From: JOPF133 sp035505095
GTDB taxonomy: Bacteria; Acidobacteriota; Terriglobia; Bryobacterales; Bryobacteraceae
NCBI GenBank assembly: GCA_035505095.1
Contig: DATJRE010000332.1
Coordinates: forward strand, 1 to 18,118
DNA: 18,118 nt
Reading direction: 5' to 3'
The position numbers were made by a program, and so were the translations under genes. Of this stretch, positions 6,116 to 13,100 are shown piece after piece. Each line of letters begins with the position of its first letter. Within the stretch, counting starts at the first letter, position 1. Below the pieces are notes generated by a model. It made no database searches. It was not told the origin of the DNA and saw nothing but the letters and a program-made list of their open reading frames with translations.

Positions 6116-8023
6116 ATGGGGAAAGGCTGGCGGCATTACTGGCACAGGCTGGGCCTGGTGGGCAAGGCCTTTCTGGTCCTGGCCCTGGCGTATGCCGGGT
6201 TGCATCTCGCGCGGGCACCTGGGGTATTGCAACTCATTACCGGCCTGGGCGGGTTTGTGGTGGGCGTAATTTGCCTGTTCCGCCTGGCGCGGTATGCGCT
6301 TCGGAAGGCCATCTGGCGGTTACGCAACCGGCTGATGGTGGCTTACGTGTTCATCGCGGTGGTTCCCGTGGTGCTCATCCTGCTGCTGGTGGGGATCGTG
6401 GGCTGGGTGGTGATCGGCCAGATGGCCGTGTACCTGGTGAATACCGAGTTGGGGCACCGGGAAACGGTTCTGCGGCGCCAGGCCGAGATTCTGGCGCACG
6501 TGCCGGTGCGCGATCCGGAACTGGCCATCAGCCGCTTCACCATGACCATCCGGAATGCCTTTCCTTCCGCGGAATTCCTGGTCCTCGGGAATCAGCAGCT
6601 ACTCTATCCGAGCAACGCGGACCTGGAGCCGCCGCCCAGCGAATGGAAACTGGCATCGGGGCTGGTGATCCGGCGCAACCGCCAGGGCGAGCCCCACTTA
6701 TACGCCTGGGCGCACGTCATCAGCAACAGCGGAAACAACGTCACCGTGGTGGCGCCCATCACCCACGACCTGCTGGCCAGCATGGTTCCCGGCTTGGGCA
6801 ACATCAACTTTATGCCGCTGATGGGACACGTGCGCCAATCGCACCTGCCGCGCCCGGTGAATTTCGCCGACCTTCCCCTAAGCTGGGTGTACCCGGTGGA
6901 TATTCCCCATTGGGACTCGCCCGACGACCACAGCCGGCTGTACCTCCTGGTGGAGACGCGCCTTTCGGCGGTGCTGGGCATCGTATTCGGCCAGAAGATG
7001 GATTGGGGCGAAGTGGCGCTGACGATCTGTGTGGCTGTCGGGGCGATCTTCCTGATTGTGGAGCTGGCGTCGCTGCTGGCGGGCGTCCAGCTTAGCCGCA
7101 GCATCACCGGCGCGGTCCACGAGATGTACGAAGGCACGCAGCACGTGAAAGACGGCGATTTCTCCTACCGCGTGCCGGTGAAGGGCAACGACCAACTGGC
7201 GGAGCTGACCAGCTCGTTCAACACCATGACCCAGCACCTGGGGCGGCTGCTGGTGGTGGCTAAAGAGAAGGAGCGGCTGGAAAGCGAACTGGCCATCGCG
7301 CGCGAAGTGCAGGACCAGCTCTTTCCGAAAGACGTGCCCTTTACCAAGACCCTGGAGCTGAAGGGCGTTTGCCGGCCGGCGCGGATGGTGTCCGGCGACT
7401 ACTACGATTTCCTGGCGCTCACCGACCACAGCCTGGCGTTTGCCATCGGCGACGTGGCGGGCAAGGGGATTTCGGCGGCGCTGCTGATGGCCACCATCCA
7501 ATCCACCATGCGTACGCAATTGGGCGCCTGGAGCGGCAACGGAAATTCGTCGGCGCCGCCTTCGCCTTCGCGGCTGGTGGCCACGCTCAACCGGCAGCTC
7601 TACGCCAACACCTCGCCCGAGAAATACGCCACGTTCTACTTCGCCATGTACGAAGAAACCACCCACTCGCTTGCCTATACCAACGCGGGCCATCTTTCAC
7701 CGATGCTGGTGAGCGGAGGCAATGTGCAGATGCTGGGATCGACCGGCACCGTGGTGGGCGCGTTTCCTTTCGCCCGCTATGAAGAGAAGGCCGTGCCGCT
7801 GGAGCACGGCGACATTCTGGTGGCCTACACCGATGGCGTAGTGGAGCCCGAGAACGCCTATGGCGAAATGTTTGGCGAAGAGCGGCTGCAGGATCTGCTG
7901 GTGAAGTTTGCCAAGGCCGATTCTTCGGAGATCATCGCCCGCGCCATGGAGGCGGTGGACCAATGGACCGGCGGCGGCGAGTTACAGGATGATATGACCA
8001 TGGTGGTAGCCCGGAGAATATGA
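6116..8023 (+). CDS. Membrane-anchored HAMP-SpoIIE/PP2C serine-threonine phosphatase (RsbU-like)
   Basis: The 635-residue protein has N-terminal hydrophobic segments (about 16-33, 42-58 and 73-102) and an extracytoplasmic sensor region of about 190 residues. A further transmembrane helix (about 299-325) leads into a HAMP linker (about 325-378) and a short coiled coil with the EKERLESELAIAREVQDQLFP pattern seen before RsbU-type phosphatase domains. The SpoIIE/PP2C domain (about 405-635) keeps its metal aspartates: D428 (SGDYYD), D446 (GDVAGKG), D573 (YTDG) and D625/D626 (DDMT). Such enzymes dephosphorylate anti-sigma-factor antagonists or related switch proteins after an external signal; no such partner is in the window. 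It heads the operon and no Shine-Dalgarno is seen, so it may be near-leaderless (a TACGCT -10-like sequence lies about 15-20 nt before the ATG). Confidence 0.92.
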   Translation: MGKGWRHYWHRLGLVGKAFLVLALAYAGLHLARAPGVLQLITGLGGFVVGVICLFRLARYALRKAIWRLRNRLMVAYVFIAVVPVVLILLLVGIVGWVVIGQMAVYLVNTELGHRETVLRRQAEILAHVPVRDPELAISRFTMTIRNAFPSAEFLVLGNQQLLYPSNADLEPPPSEWKLASGLVIRRNRQGEPHLYAWAHVISNSGNNVTVVAPITHDLLASMVPGLGNINFMPLMGHVRQSHLPRPVNFADLPLSWVYPVDIPHWDSPDDHSRLYLLVETRLSAVLGIVFGQKMDWGEVALTICVAVGAIFLIVELASLLAGVQLSRSITGAVHEMYEGTQHVKDGDFSYRVPVKGNDQLAELTSSFNTMTQHLGRLLVVAKEKERLESELAIAREVQDQLFPKDVPFTKTLELKGVCRPARMVSGDYYDFLALTDHSLAFAIGDVAGKGISAALLMATIQSTMRTQLGAWSGNGNSSAPPSPSRLVATLNRQLYANTSPEKYATFYFAMYEETTHSLAYTNAGHLSPMLVSGGNVQMLGSTGTVVGAFPFARYEEKAVPLEHGDILVAYTDGVVEPENAYGEMFGEERLQDLLVKFAKADSSEIIARAMEAVDQWTGGGELQDDMTMVVARRI

Positions 8024-8046
8024 AAGTCCGGCGGATATGAAAGTCC
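8018..8046 (+). repeat. 17-bp duplication creating a 6-codon minigene between phosphatase and nnr
   Basis: ATATGAAAGTCC occurs at 8018-8029 and 8035-8046 (period 17). The first copy gives ATG 8020-8022, which overlaps the phosphatase stop TGA (8021-8023) as ATGA. It encodes MKVRRI and stops at TGA 8038-8040, which overlaps the real nnr start ATG 8037-8039 as a second ATGA. Translation could pass by reinitiation from phosphatase to minigene to nnr. Confidence 0.6.
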
Positions 8047-9533
8047 TGACCGCGGCGGAAATGCGCGAAGTGGACCGGCGCACGATCGAGATGGGGACGC
8101 CCGGGATCGTGCTCATGGAGAACGCCGCGCATCGCGTGGTGGAATTTCTAGCGGAGCGATTCGCACCCCTGGCCGCGCAGCGCATCGTGGTGCTGTGCGG
8201 CAAGGGGAACAACGGCGGAGACGGCATGGCGGTGGCGCGGCAGCTTTTCACGCGCTTCCGGCCGCGTCGGTTGGACGTGGTGCTGCTGGCCGATCCGGCG
8301 GCGCTCAAGGGCGATGCGGCCACCAATCACAAAATGCTGGAAGTGTGCGGCTGCCCGGTGGGGCGGGAGATTCCCGCGGAAGCGCGCATGGCCACCCTGG
8401 TGATCGACGCGCTGCTGGGCACGGGCATCACCGGCGCGGCCACGGGCGCCCTGTTGGAGGCCATCCGCGAAATCAACCAGGGGTTTCCGCTGGCCAAGGT
8501 GGTGGCCGTGGATCTGCCTTCGGGGATGCCCACGGATACGGGCGAACCTGTCGGCGAGTGGGCCCGCGCGGACGCCAGCGTCACCTTCACCGCTCCCAAG
8601 CTGGCGCACGTGATGCCGCCCAATTGCGACCATGTGGGCGAGCTCCGGGTGGAGCCGATCGGCAGCCCGGCGTCGCTGTACGAGCAGGCGCGGCTGGCGC
8701 TGGTAGAGCCGGCCATGTTCCGTTCGCTGCTGGCGCCGCGCGCTCCCAGCGGCCACAAGGGCACTTATGGCCACGTGCTGGTGGTGGCCGGTTCGCCGGG
8801 AAAGACCGGAGCCGCGAGGATGAGCGGGCTGGCCGCGTTGCGCGCGGGCGCGGGTCTGGTGACCGTGGCGTCGCGCGCGCGGGACCTGCCGCTGGCCCCG
8901 GAGCTGATGAGCGGATCGCTCGAAGACACCGGCCTGGCGGCCCTGGCCGAGGGCAAAACGGTAATCGCGATGGGGCCGGGATTGGGGCGCGACGCAACCA
9001 CCGAAAAGCTGGTGAGCGACGCCATCCGGGACTTCCATGGGCCTATGGTTCTGGATGCCGACGCCCTGGAAGACCGGGAGTACGGTGGCGGCGCCCCATG
9101 CATACTGACGCCGCATCCGGGCGAGATGGGCCGTCTAACGGGCAAATCCACCGCCGAAATCCAAAAGGACCGTATCGAAGCAGCGCGCGGGTATGCCACG
9201 GCCCGCGGCTGCACCCTGGTGCTGAAAGGACAGCGCACGCTGCTGGCGTTCGCCGATGGCCGGGTGTGGATCAATCCCACCGGTACACCGGCTATGGGCA
9301 CGGGCGGGTCGGGCGATGTGCTCACCGGCTTGGTGGCCGGATTTCTGGCGCAGTTCCCTAAGGAGCCGGATGAGGCCGTGGCCGCGGCGGTTTACCTGCA
9401 CGGCTTGGCGGGCGAACTGGGCGCGCGCGCGCTGGGCGAAAAGTCGCTGATCGCCACGGACATCCTGCGGTACCTGCCGCGGGCCCTCGAAACAGCCGTG
9501 GAGGCGTGTGCCGGTTTACCGGACGGGATCTGA
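8037..9533 (+). CDS. nnr: Bifunctional NAD(P)H-hydrate epimerase / ADP-dependent dehydratase
   Basis: This 498-residue protein joins both NAD(P)HX repair activities. The N-terminal YjeF_N epimerase domain (about 1-215) interconverts R- and S-NAD(P)HX; it shows GNNGGDG (57-63), the ID127ALLGTG motif that binds K+, and DLPSG (159-163). The C-terminal ribokinase-like dehydratase domain (about 225-490) restores NAD(P)H from the S form using ADP; it shows TPHPGEM (358-364), LKGQRT, and GTGGSGDVL (421-429) with D427 as the likely catalytic residue. The length is normal for the fused form. The start is set by homology and by ATGA coupling to the preceding minigene; a GGCGG stretch before it is a poor ribosome binding site. 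The enzyme is cytosolic housekeeping metabolite repair. Confidence 0.97.
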   Translation: MKVLTAAEMREVDRRTIEMGTPGIVLMENAAHRVVEFLAERFAPLAAQRIVVLCGKGNNGGDGMAVARQLFTRFRPRRLDVVLLADPAALKGDAATNHKMLEVCGCPVGREIPAEARMATLVIDALLGTGITGAATGALLEAIREINQGFPLAKVVAVDLPSGMPTDTGEPVGEWARADASVTFTAPKLAHVMPPNCDHVGELRVEPIGSPASLYEQARLALVEPAMFRSLLAPRAPSGHKGTYGHVLVVAGSPGKTGAARMSGLAALRAGAGLVTVASRARDLPLAPELMSGSLEDTGLAALAEGKTVIAMGPGLGRDATTEKLVSDAIRDFHGPMVLDADALEDREYGGGAPCILTPHPGEMGRLTGKSTAEIQKDRIEAARGYATARGCTLVLKGQRTLLAFADGRVWINPTGTPAMGTGGSGDVLTGLVAGFLAQFPKEPDEAVAAAVYLHGLAGELGARALGEKSLIATDILRYLPRALETAVEACAGLPDGI

Positions 9534-9930
9534 GGCGGAGACCGTGGCGCTGGGGGAACGGCTGGCCCGCGAGCTGCCGGCGCGTGGGGTGGTGCTGCTG
9601 ATCGGCAACCTCGGCGCGGGCAAGACGATGCTGGCCAAGGGCATTGTCAGCGGCTTGGGCGCTGCAGCTCCCGAAGAGGTTTCCAGCCCCACGTTTACGC
9701 TGATCCACGAATACGGCGGGGCGCGGGTGTATCATATCGACCTGTACCGGCTGGAAGAGGCGCGCGAGGTGGCCAGCCTGGGGCTGGAGGAAATCTTTGA
9801 GCGCGACGCCATGGTGCTGATCGAGTGGGGCGAGCGCTTTCCGCAACTGATGCCCGCGGCGCGCACGGAAATCCGCCTGCGTGACGCGGGCGGCGACGAA
9901 AGGGAAATCGAAGTCACTACAATTCCATGA
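9508..9930 (+). CDS. tsaE: tRNA N6-threonylcarbamoyladenosine biosynthesis ATPase TsaE (YjeE)
   Basis: This 140-residue P-loop protein matches TsaE, the ATPase that works with TsaB and TsaD to transfer threonylcarbamoyl to A37 of ANN-decoding tRNAs. Visible are Walker A GNLGAGKT (33-40), the conserved SSPTFTL switch (59-65), HIDLYRL (76-82) and LIEWGERF (104-111). The start is GTG 9508, preceded by GGAGG about 4 nt upstream, so the gene overlaps nnr by 26 nt in another frame. No upstream in-frame ATG gives a better protein. Pairing of nnr with tsaE is common in bacteria. The C-terminus is slightly short compared with the usual 150-160 residues, but all core motifs are present. Confidence 0.96.
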   Translation: MPVYRTGSEAETVALGERLARELPARGVVLLIGNLGAGKTMLAKGIVSGLGAAAPEEVSSPTFTLIHEYGGARVYHIDLYRLEEAREVASLGLEEIFERDAMVLIEWGERFPQLMPAARTEIRLRDAGGDEREIEVTTIP

Positions 9931-10712
9931 ACAAACAACCTTGGGCCCTGATCCTGGGCGCCTCCAGCGGTTTCGGCGAAGCCACGGCCCTGGAGCTGGC
10001 ACGCGCCGGCATGAATATTTTCGGGGTCCACCTGGACCGCCGTGAGAAACTGCCGCGAGTGGCGGCAATCGAAGAGAAGATCCGCGCCGCAGGCCGCGAG
10101 TCGCAGTTCTTCAACGGCAACGCCTCGGATGACGAGATGCGGCAGGACATCGTGGAGCAGATCCAGCGGCGGCTCACCGGCGAGCCTGGGGTGCTGCGCG
10201 TGCTGATGCATTCGCTCGCCTGGGGCTCGCTGAAACCGCTGGCGGGCGCCGAGCAGGTGATCTCCAGGAAGCAGCTCGAAATCACCGCCGACACCATGGG
10301 CCACTCGCTGGTCTACTGGGTGCAGGATTGCCTGCGGGCGGGCCTGTTCGATTGGGGCGGCCGGATCTTCGCCATGACCAGCGCCGGCGGCACGCGCGCC
10401 ATTCCCAATTACGGGCCGGTGAGCGCGGCCAAGGCCATCCTGGAGGCGCACATAAGGCAATTGGCGCTGGAGCTGGCGCCGGCCGGCATCACCGCCAATG
10501 CGATTCTGGCGGGCGTCGCCGACACTCCCGCCCTGCGCCAGATTCCGGATTGGGAGAAGATTGCCGAGGTGGCGCGGCAGCGCAACCCGCATCGCCGGCT
10601 GACCGTGCCGGAGGACGTGGCGCGCGCCATCGCCGCGCTGTGCCATCCGGCCACCTACTGGATGACCGGCAACGTGATCCACGTGGATGGCGGCGAGAGC
10701 ATCGTAGGATAG
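9927..10712 (+). CDS. SDR-family enoyl-ACP reductase, FabL-like
   Basis: The 261-residue Rossmann protein has a GASSGFGEAT nucleotide-binding loop (11-20), a HSLAWGSL segment (95-102) as in enoyl-ACP reductases, TSAGG (151-155), and a catalytic Tyr-x6-Lys spacing (Y162, K169 in NYGPVSAAK). It ends with the HVDGGESI loop (252-259). Y-x6-K instead of the common Y-x3-K marks the FabI/FabL group, which reduces the enoyl-ACP double bond in fatty acid elongation. The classical GxGxxG-type loop favours FabL over FabI. The ATG overlaps the tsaE stop by 4 nt (ATGA), implying translational coupling. An SDR with another substrate cannot be excluded. Confidence 0.82.
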   Translation: MNKQPWALILGASSGFGEATALELARAGMNIFGVHLDRREKLPRVAAIEEKIRAAGRESQFFNGNASDDEMRQDIVEQIQRRLTGEPGVLRVLMHSLAWGSLKPLAGAEQVISRKQLEITADTMGHSLVYWVQDCLRAGLFDWGGRIFAMTSAGGTRAIPNYGPVSAAKAILEAHIRQLALELAPAGITANAILAGVADTPALRQIPDWEKIAEVARQRNPHRRLTVPEDVARAIAALCHPATYWMTGNVIHVDGGESIVG

Positions 10713-10716
10713 GCTT

Positions 10717-11229
10717 ATGCAAGCAACCCTGCCCTGCCTGGGAATTCTGGAGGCCACGCCGAAGATTCTGCGCGGCCTGATGTGCGAACTATCCGACGAG
10801 GACGCGCGCTGGAAACCGGCCGCCGACCGCTTCTCGGTGGCCGAAGTGCTGGGGCACCTTTCGCACGCCGAAGGCCATTGCTACGGCGCGCGGCTGGATC
10901 GCTTTCTGCAAGACGCGCATCCCGAGCTGGAGCCTTACGATCCGCAGCAGCACCTGGATGTCTATCGCGCGGCCGATCCCGAAGACGCCTTCGACCATTT
11001 CGAAGAGCAGCGCGAATCGAATCTGGAACGGCTGCGCGGGCTACCCGCCGGGGCCGCCAACCGGCGGGCGCGGCATAAGCGCGTGGGCGAAATCACCCTG
11101 AGCGAGATGCTGCATGAGTGGGCGCTGCACGACCTGGGGCACATCCGCCAGGTGGCCGAGCTGGTGCGGGCGCGCAAATACCTGGAAGGGGCGGGACCGT
11201 TTCGCGACTCGTACCGGCTGAACCCATGA
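10717..11229 (+). CDS. DinB-family (DinB_2) putative metal-dependent hydrolase or thiol transferase
   Basis: The 170-residue protein is a predicted four-helix bundle of the DinB/YfiT superfamily. FSVAEVLGHLSHAEGH (39-54) carries the first metal histidine (H47 or H50), and HDLGHIRQVAELV (138-150) carries the other two (H138, H142), giving the usual three-His site. Biochemical roles in this family vary (thiol transferase, damage-inducible proteins of unknown activity), so no substrate is proposed. AGGATAGG just before the ATG serves as ribosome binding site, 4 nt after the reductase stop. It sits in the middle of the operon and its stop overlaps the start of a 5-codon minigene that leads to the next gene. 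Confidence 0.88.
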   Translation: MQATLPCLGILEATPKILRGLMCELSDEDARWKPAADRFSVAEVLGHLSHAEGHCYGARLDRFLQDAHPELEPYDPQQHLDVYRAADPEDAFDHFEEQRESNLERLRGLPAGAANRRARHKRVGEITLSEMLHEWALHDLGHIRQVAELVRARKYLEGAGPFRDSYRLNP

Positions 11230-11243
11230 AGGTGAACTCATGA
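11226..11243 (+). other. Five-codon minigene linking the DinB and phosphoesterase genes by two ATGA overlaps
   Basis: ATG 11226-11228 overlaps the DinB stop TGA (11227-11229). It encodes MKVNS and stops at TGA 11241-11243, which overlaps the phosphoesterase start ATG 11240-11242. The layout mirrors that at 8020-8040. The intervening AAGGTG can act as Shine-Dalgarno for the downstream gene, so reinitiation coupling is possible but unproven. Confidence 0.45.
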
Positions 11244-12073
11244 AGATCTCTCTCAGACTCGCCGCGGTGGCGCTGGCGTGGGCCGGTGGGCTGGCGGGCC
11301 AGACCTTCCTGCAGATGTCCGACCCGCAGTTCGGGATGTACTCGAAGGACCGGAATTTCGTGCATGAGACGGCCAATTTCGAGTTTGCCATCGCTACCGC
11401 CAACCGCCTGAAGCCGGCCTTCGTGGTGGTGACCGGCGACCTCATTAACCAGGCGGGGAACGCCGCGCAGGCGGCTGAGTATCACCGCATCGCAGCCAAA
11501 CTCGCGCCGGGGATCCGGCTGTTCAACGTGCCCGGCAATCACGACGTCGGAAATGAGCCGACCAAGCAGTCGCTGGCGCTTTACCGCGAGCGCTTCGGCC
11601 CGGACTACTACACTTTCCACGTGGGCGGGATCACCGGCATCGTGCTCAATTCCAACCTGGAAAAGGCTGTCCAGAACGTGCCGGACGAGGCGGCCAAAAT
11701 GGATGTGTGGTTCAAGGGCGAGTTGGCCAAGGCCAAAGCCGGTGGCGGGCGGGTGATTGTGTTCCAGCACATTCCATTCTTTCTGACCGATGCCCACGAA
11801 GCGGACCAGTACTTCAATATCCCCCGCGAGACCCGCGCGCGCTATTTGACGCTGTTGCACGAATATGGCGTGGAATACGTGTTCGCGGGCCATTACCACC
11901 GCAACTCCGAAGGCCGCGACGGCGCGCTGGACATGGTGACCACCGGGCCGGTGGGCATGCCGCTGGATGGCGCTCAATCGGGCATCCGCATTGCGTGGGT
12001 CACCCCGGCGGGCGTAAAGCACCGGTACTTCGATTTCGGCGATCTGCCAGAGACGCTGGAACCGGCCAAGTAG
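11240..12073 (+). CDS. Exported calcineurin-like metallophosphoesterase (CPPED1-like)
   Basis: The 277-residue protein has a Sec signal peptide (1-20, LRLAAVALAWAGGLAG, cleaved before QTF). The metallophosphoesterase motifs follow in order: DPQ (D28-Q30), GDLIN (66-70), GNHD (99-102), QHIP (176-179) and GHYHRN (217-222). Together they bind two metal ions and cleave phosphomonoesters or phosphodiesters. The first motif is DxQ instead of DxH, as in CPPED1-type members, so it is not a sign of inactivity. AAGGTG lies about 7 nt before the ATG. It is the last gene of the operon; the next gene begins after a promoter. The substrate is unknown and the site of action is most likely the periplasm. Confidence 0.93.
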   Translation: MKISLRLAAVALAWAGGLAGQTFLQMSDPQFGMYSKDRNFVHETANFEFAIATANRLKPAFVVVTGDLINQAGNAAQAAEYHRIAAKLAPGIRLFNVPGNHDVGNEPTKQSLALYRERFGPDYYTFHVGGITGIVLNSNLEKAVQNVPDEAAKMDVWFKGELAKAKAGGGRVIVFQHIPFFLTDAHEADQYFNIPRETRARYLTLLHEYGVEYVFAGHYHRNSEGRDGALDMVTTGPVGMPLDGAQSGIRIAWVTPAGVKHRYFDFGDLPETLEPAK

Positions 12074-12118
12074 AGAGGGCGCCGGCGCGACCGGCGCGAG
12101 GGTTCCGCTATTGCCCCC

Positions 12119-12147
12119 TTGACACCCGCCGGCGAAGGCGCTACTTT
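12119..12147 (+). promoter_or_regulatory. Sigma-70-type promoter of the DUF3738-blaI-M56 operon
   Basis: TTGACA (12119-12124) is a perfect -35 hexamer. After a 17-nt spacer, TACTTT (12142-12147) keeps T1, A2 and T6 of the -10 consensus. The predicted transcription start is about 12153-12155, giving a leader of roughly 45 nt to ATG 12198. It is one of the clearest promoters in the window and stands immediately before the tandem DUF3738 genes. Confidence 0.7.
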
Positions 12148-12150
12148 TAC

Positions 12151-12164
12151 AGCAGCATGCTGCT
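12151..12164. promoter_or_regulatory. Perfect 14-bp palindrome over the predicted transcription start (candidate BlaI-type operator)
   Basis: AGCAGCATGCTGCT is its own reverse complement and starts 3 nt after the -10 hexamer. The position is ideal for a repressor that blocks transcription initiation, and a BlaI/MecI-type repressor is encoded in the same operon. The sequence does not match the classical TACA-n2-TGTA core of staphylococcal operators, so assigning it to this repressor is inference. Confidence 0.5.
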
Positions 12165-12197
12165 TTTGAAGCATTGCGGGGCGAGGCGGGCCGGTCA

Positions 12198-13100
12198 ATG
12201 ATGGAGGCGGCGGTGGCTTGGGGCTTCGGTTTTCGCGGCGGGGCCAGGTTGAGGCCCCGCGGGCAGCCATCGAGGATTCGGGCATGCTTAGTGCGTGCCG
12301 GCCTGATGGTCCTCGCCGGCTGCCTGGCCTACGGGCAGACAGGCGACCGGCGGCCGGCGTTCGAAGTGGCCTCGGTAAAGCCTTCCCTATCCACCGGCGG
12401 GCGATTCAGCCTGAGCGGCGGGCCGGGGACGGCCGACCCGGGGCGCATGGTCTATTCCAACGTGCCGCTGCGGATTGTCCTGCTGAGCGCGTATGGCGTC
12501 CGAAACTATCAACTCATGGGCCCGGACTGGCTGAACACGCTGCGCTACGATATCACCGCCCGGGTTCCCCAAGGCGCCTCCCGGGAACAGTTTCAGGCCA
12601 TGCTGCGCAGTCTGCTGGAATCGCGCTTCCGCCTGGCGCTGCACCGGGAATCGAAGGAAATGCCCATCTACGCGCTGCTGGTGTCCAGGCGCGGATCGAA
12701 GCTGCAGGCGGTCGCGGCGGCGCCCGCCGATGACCGCATCGCCACTCCGCACGGAGAAGGTTCGGACGGCTTTCCGAAGCTCTCCATGCCCTCATCCGGC
12801 ATCGTCATCGAGACCAAAAACGGCGCGGCCCGTGTCACCGCTAATGCCTCCCCGATGGCAAAATTCGCCGATTTCCTTTCCGGGCGCACGGGCCGGCCGG
12901 TGATCGACCAGACCGGCCTCGACGGGTATTACAGTTTCGCGCTCTACTTTACGCCGGAGGGCGCCGAGGCGGGCGACAGCGCCGAACCCGACATTTTCGC
13001 GGCGCTCGGACAACAGCTCGGGCTGAGACTGGAAGCGCGCAGAGCGCCGGTGGAACTGCTGGTAATTGACCATGCCGAGAAGATTCCCACGGAGAACTGA
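12198..13100 (+). CDS. DUF3738 (TIGR03435) family exported protein, copy 1
   Basis: The protein shows the DUF3738 pattern: a hydrophobic leader ending in GQT, then FEVASVKPS, GPDWLNTLRYDITA, a MLRSLLESRFRLALHRESKE block, MAKFADFLSGRTGRPVIDQT, GLDGYYSF, and the C-terminal LGQQLGLRLEARRAPVELLV leading to DHAEKIPTEN. The function of the family is unknown; it is greatly expanded in Acidobacteria and is also found fused to M56 peptidase domains. The start is uncertain: ATG 12198 is chosen, preceded by GAGGCGGG, but it gives an Arg-rich extension of about 31 residues. GTG 12291 would give a compact signal. LAGC in VLAGCLAYG looks like a lipobox, so this copy may be a lipoprotein. It is the first gene after the promoter and palindrome. 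Confidence 0.85.
   Translation: MMEAAVAWGFGFRGGARLRPRGQPSRIRACLVRAGLMVLAGCLAYGQTGDRRPAFEVASVKPSLSTGGRFSLSGGPGTADPGRMVYSNVPLRIVLLSAYGVRNYQLMGPDWLNTLRYDITARVPQGASREQFQAMLRSLLESRFRLALHRESKEMPIYALLVSRRGSKLQAVAAAPADDRIATPHGEGSDGFPKLSMPSSGIVIETKNGAARVTANASPMAKFADFLSGRTGRPVIDQTGLDGYYSFALYFTPEGAEAGDSAEPDIFAALGQQLGLRLEARRAPVELLVIDHAEKIPTEN

Noticed and set aside
12174..12197. Upstream TTG start for DUF3738 copy 1
   Set aside because: TTG 12174 lacks a Shine-Dalgarno at the right distance; ATG 12198 (with GAGGCGGG) or GTG 12291 are better.
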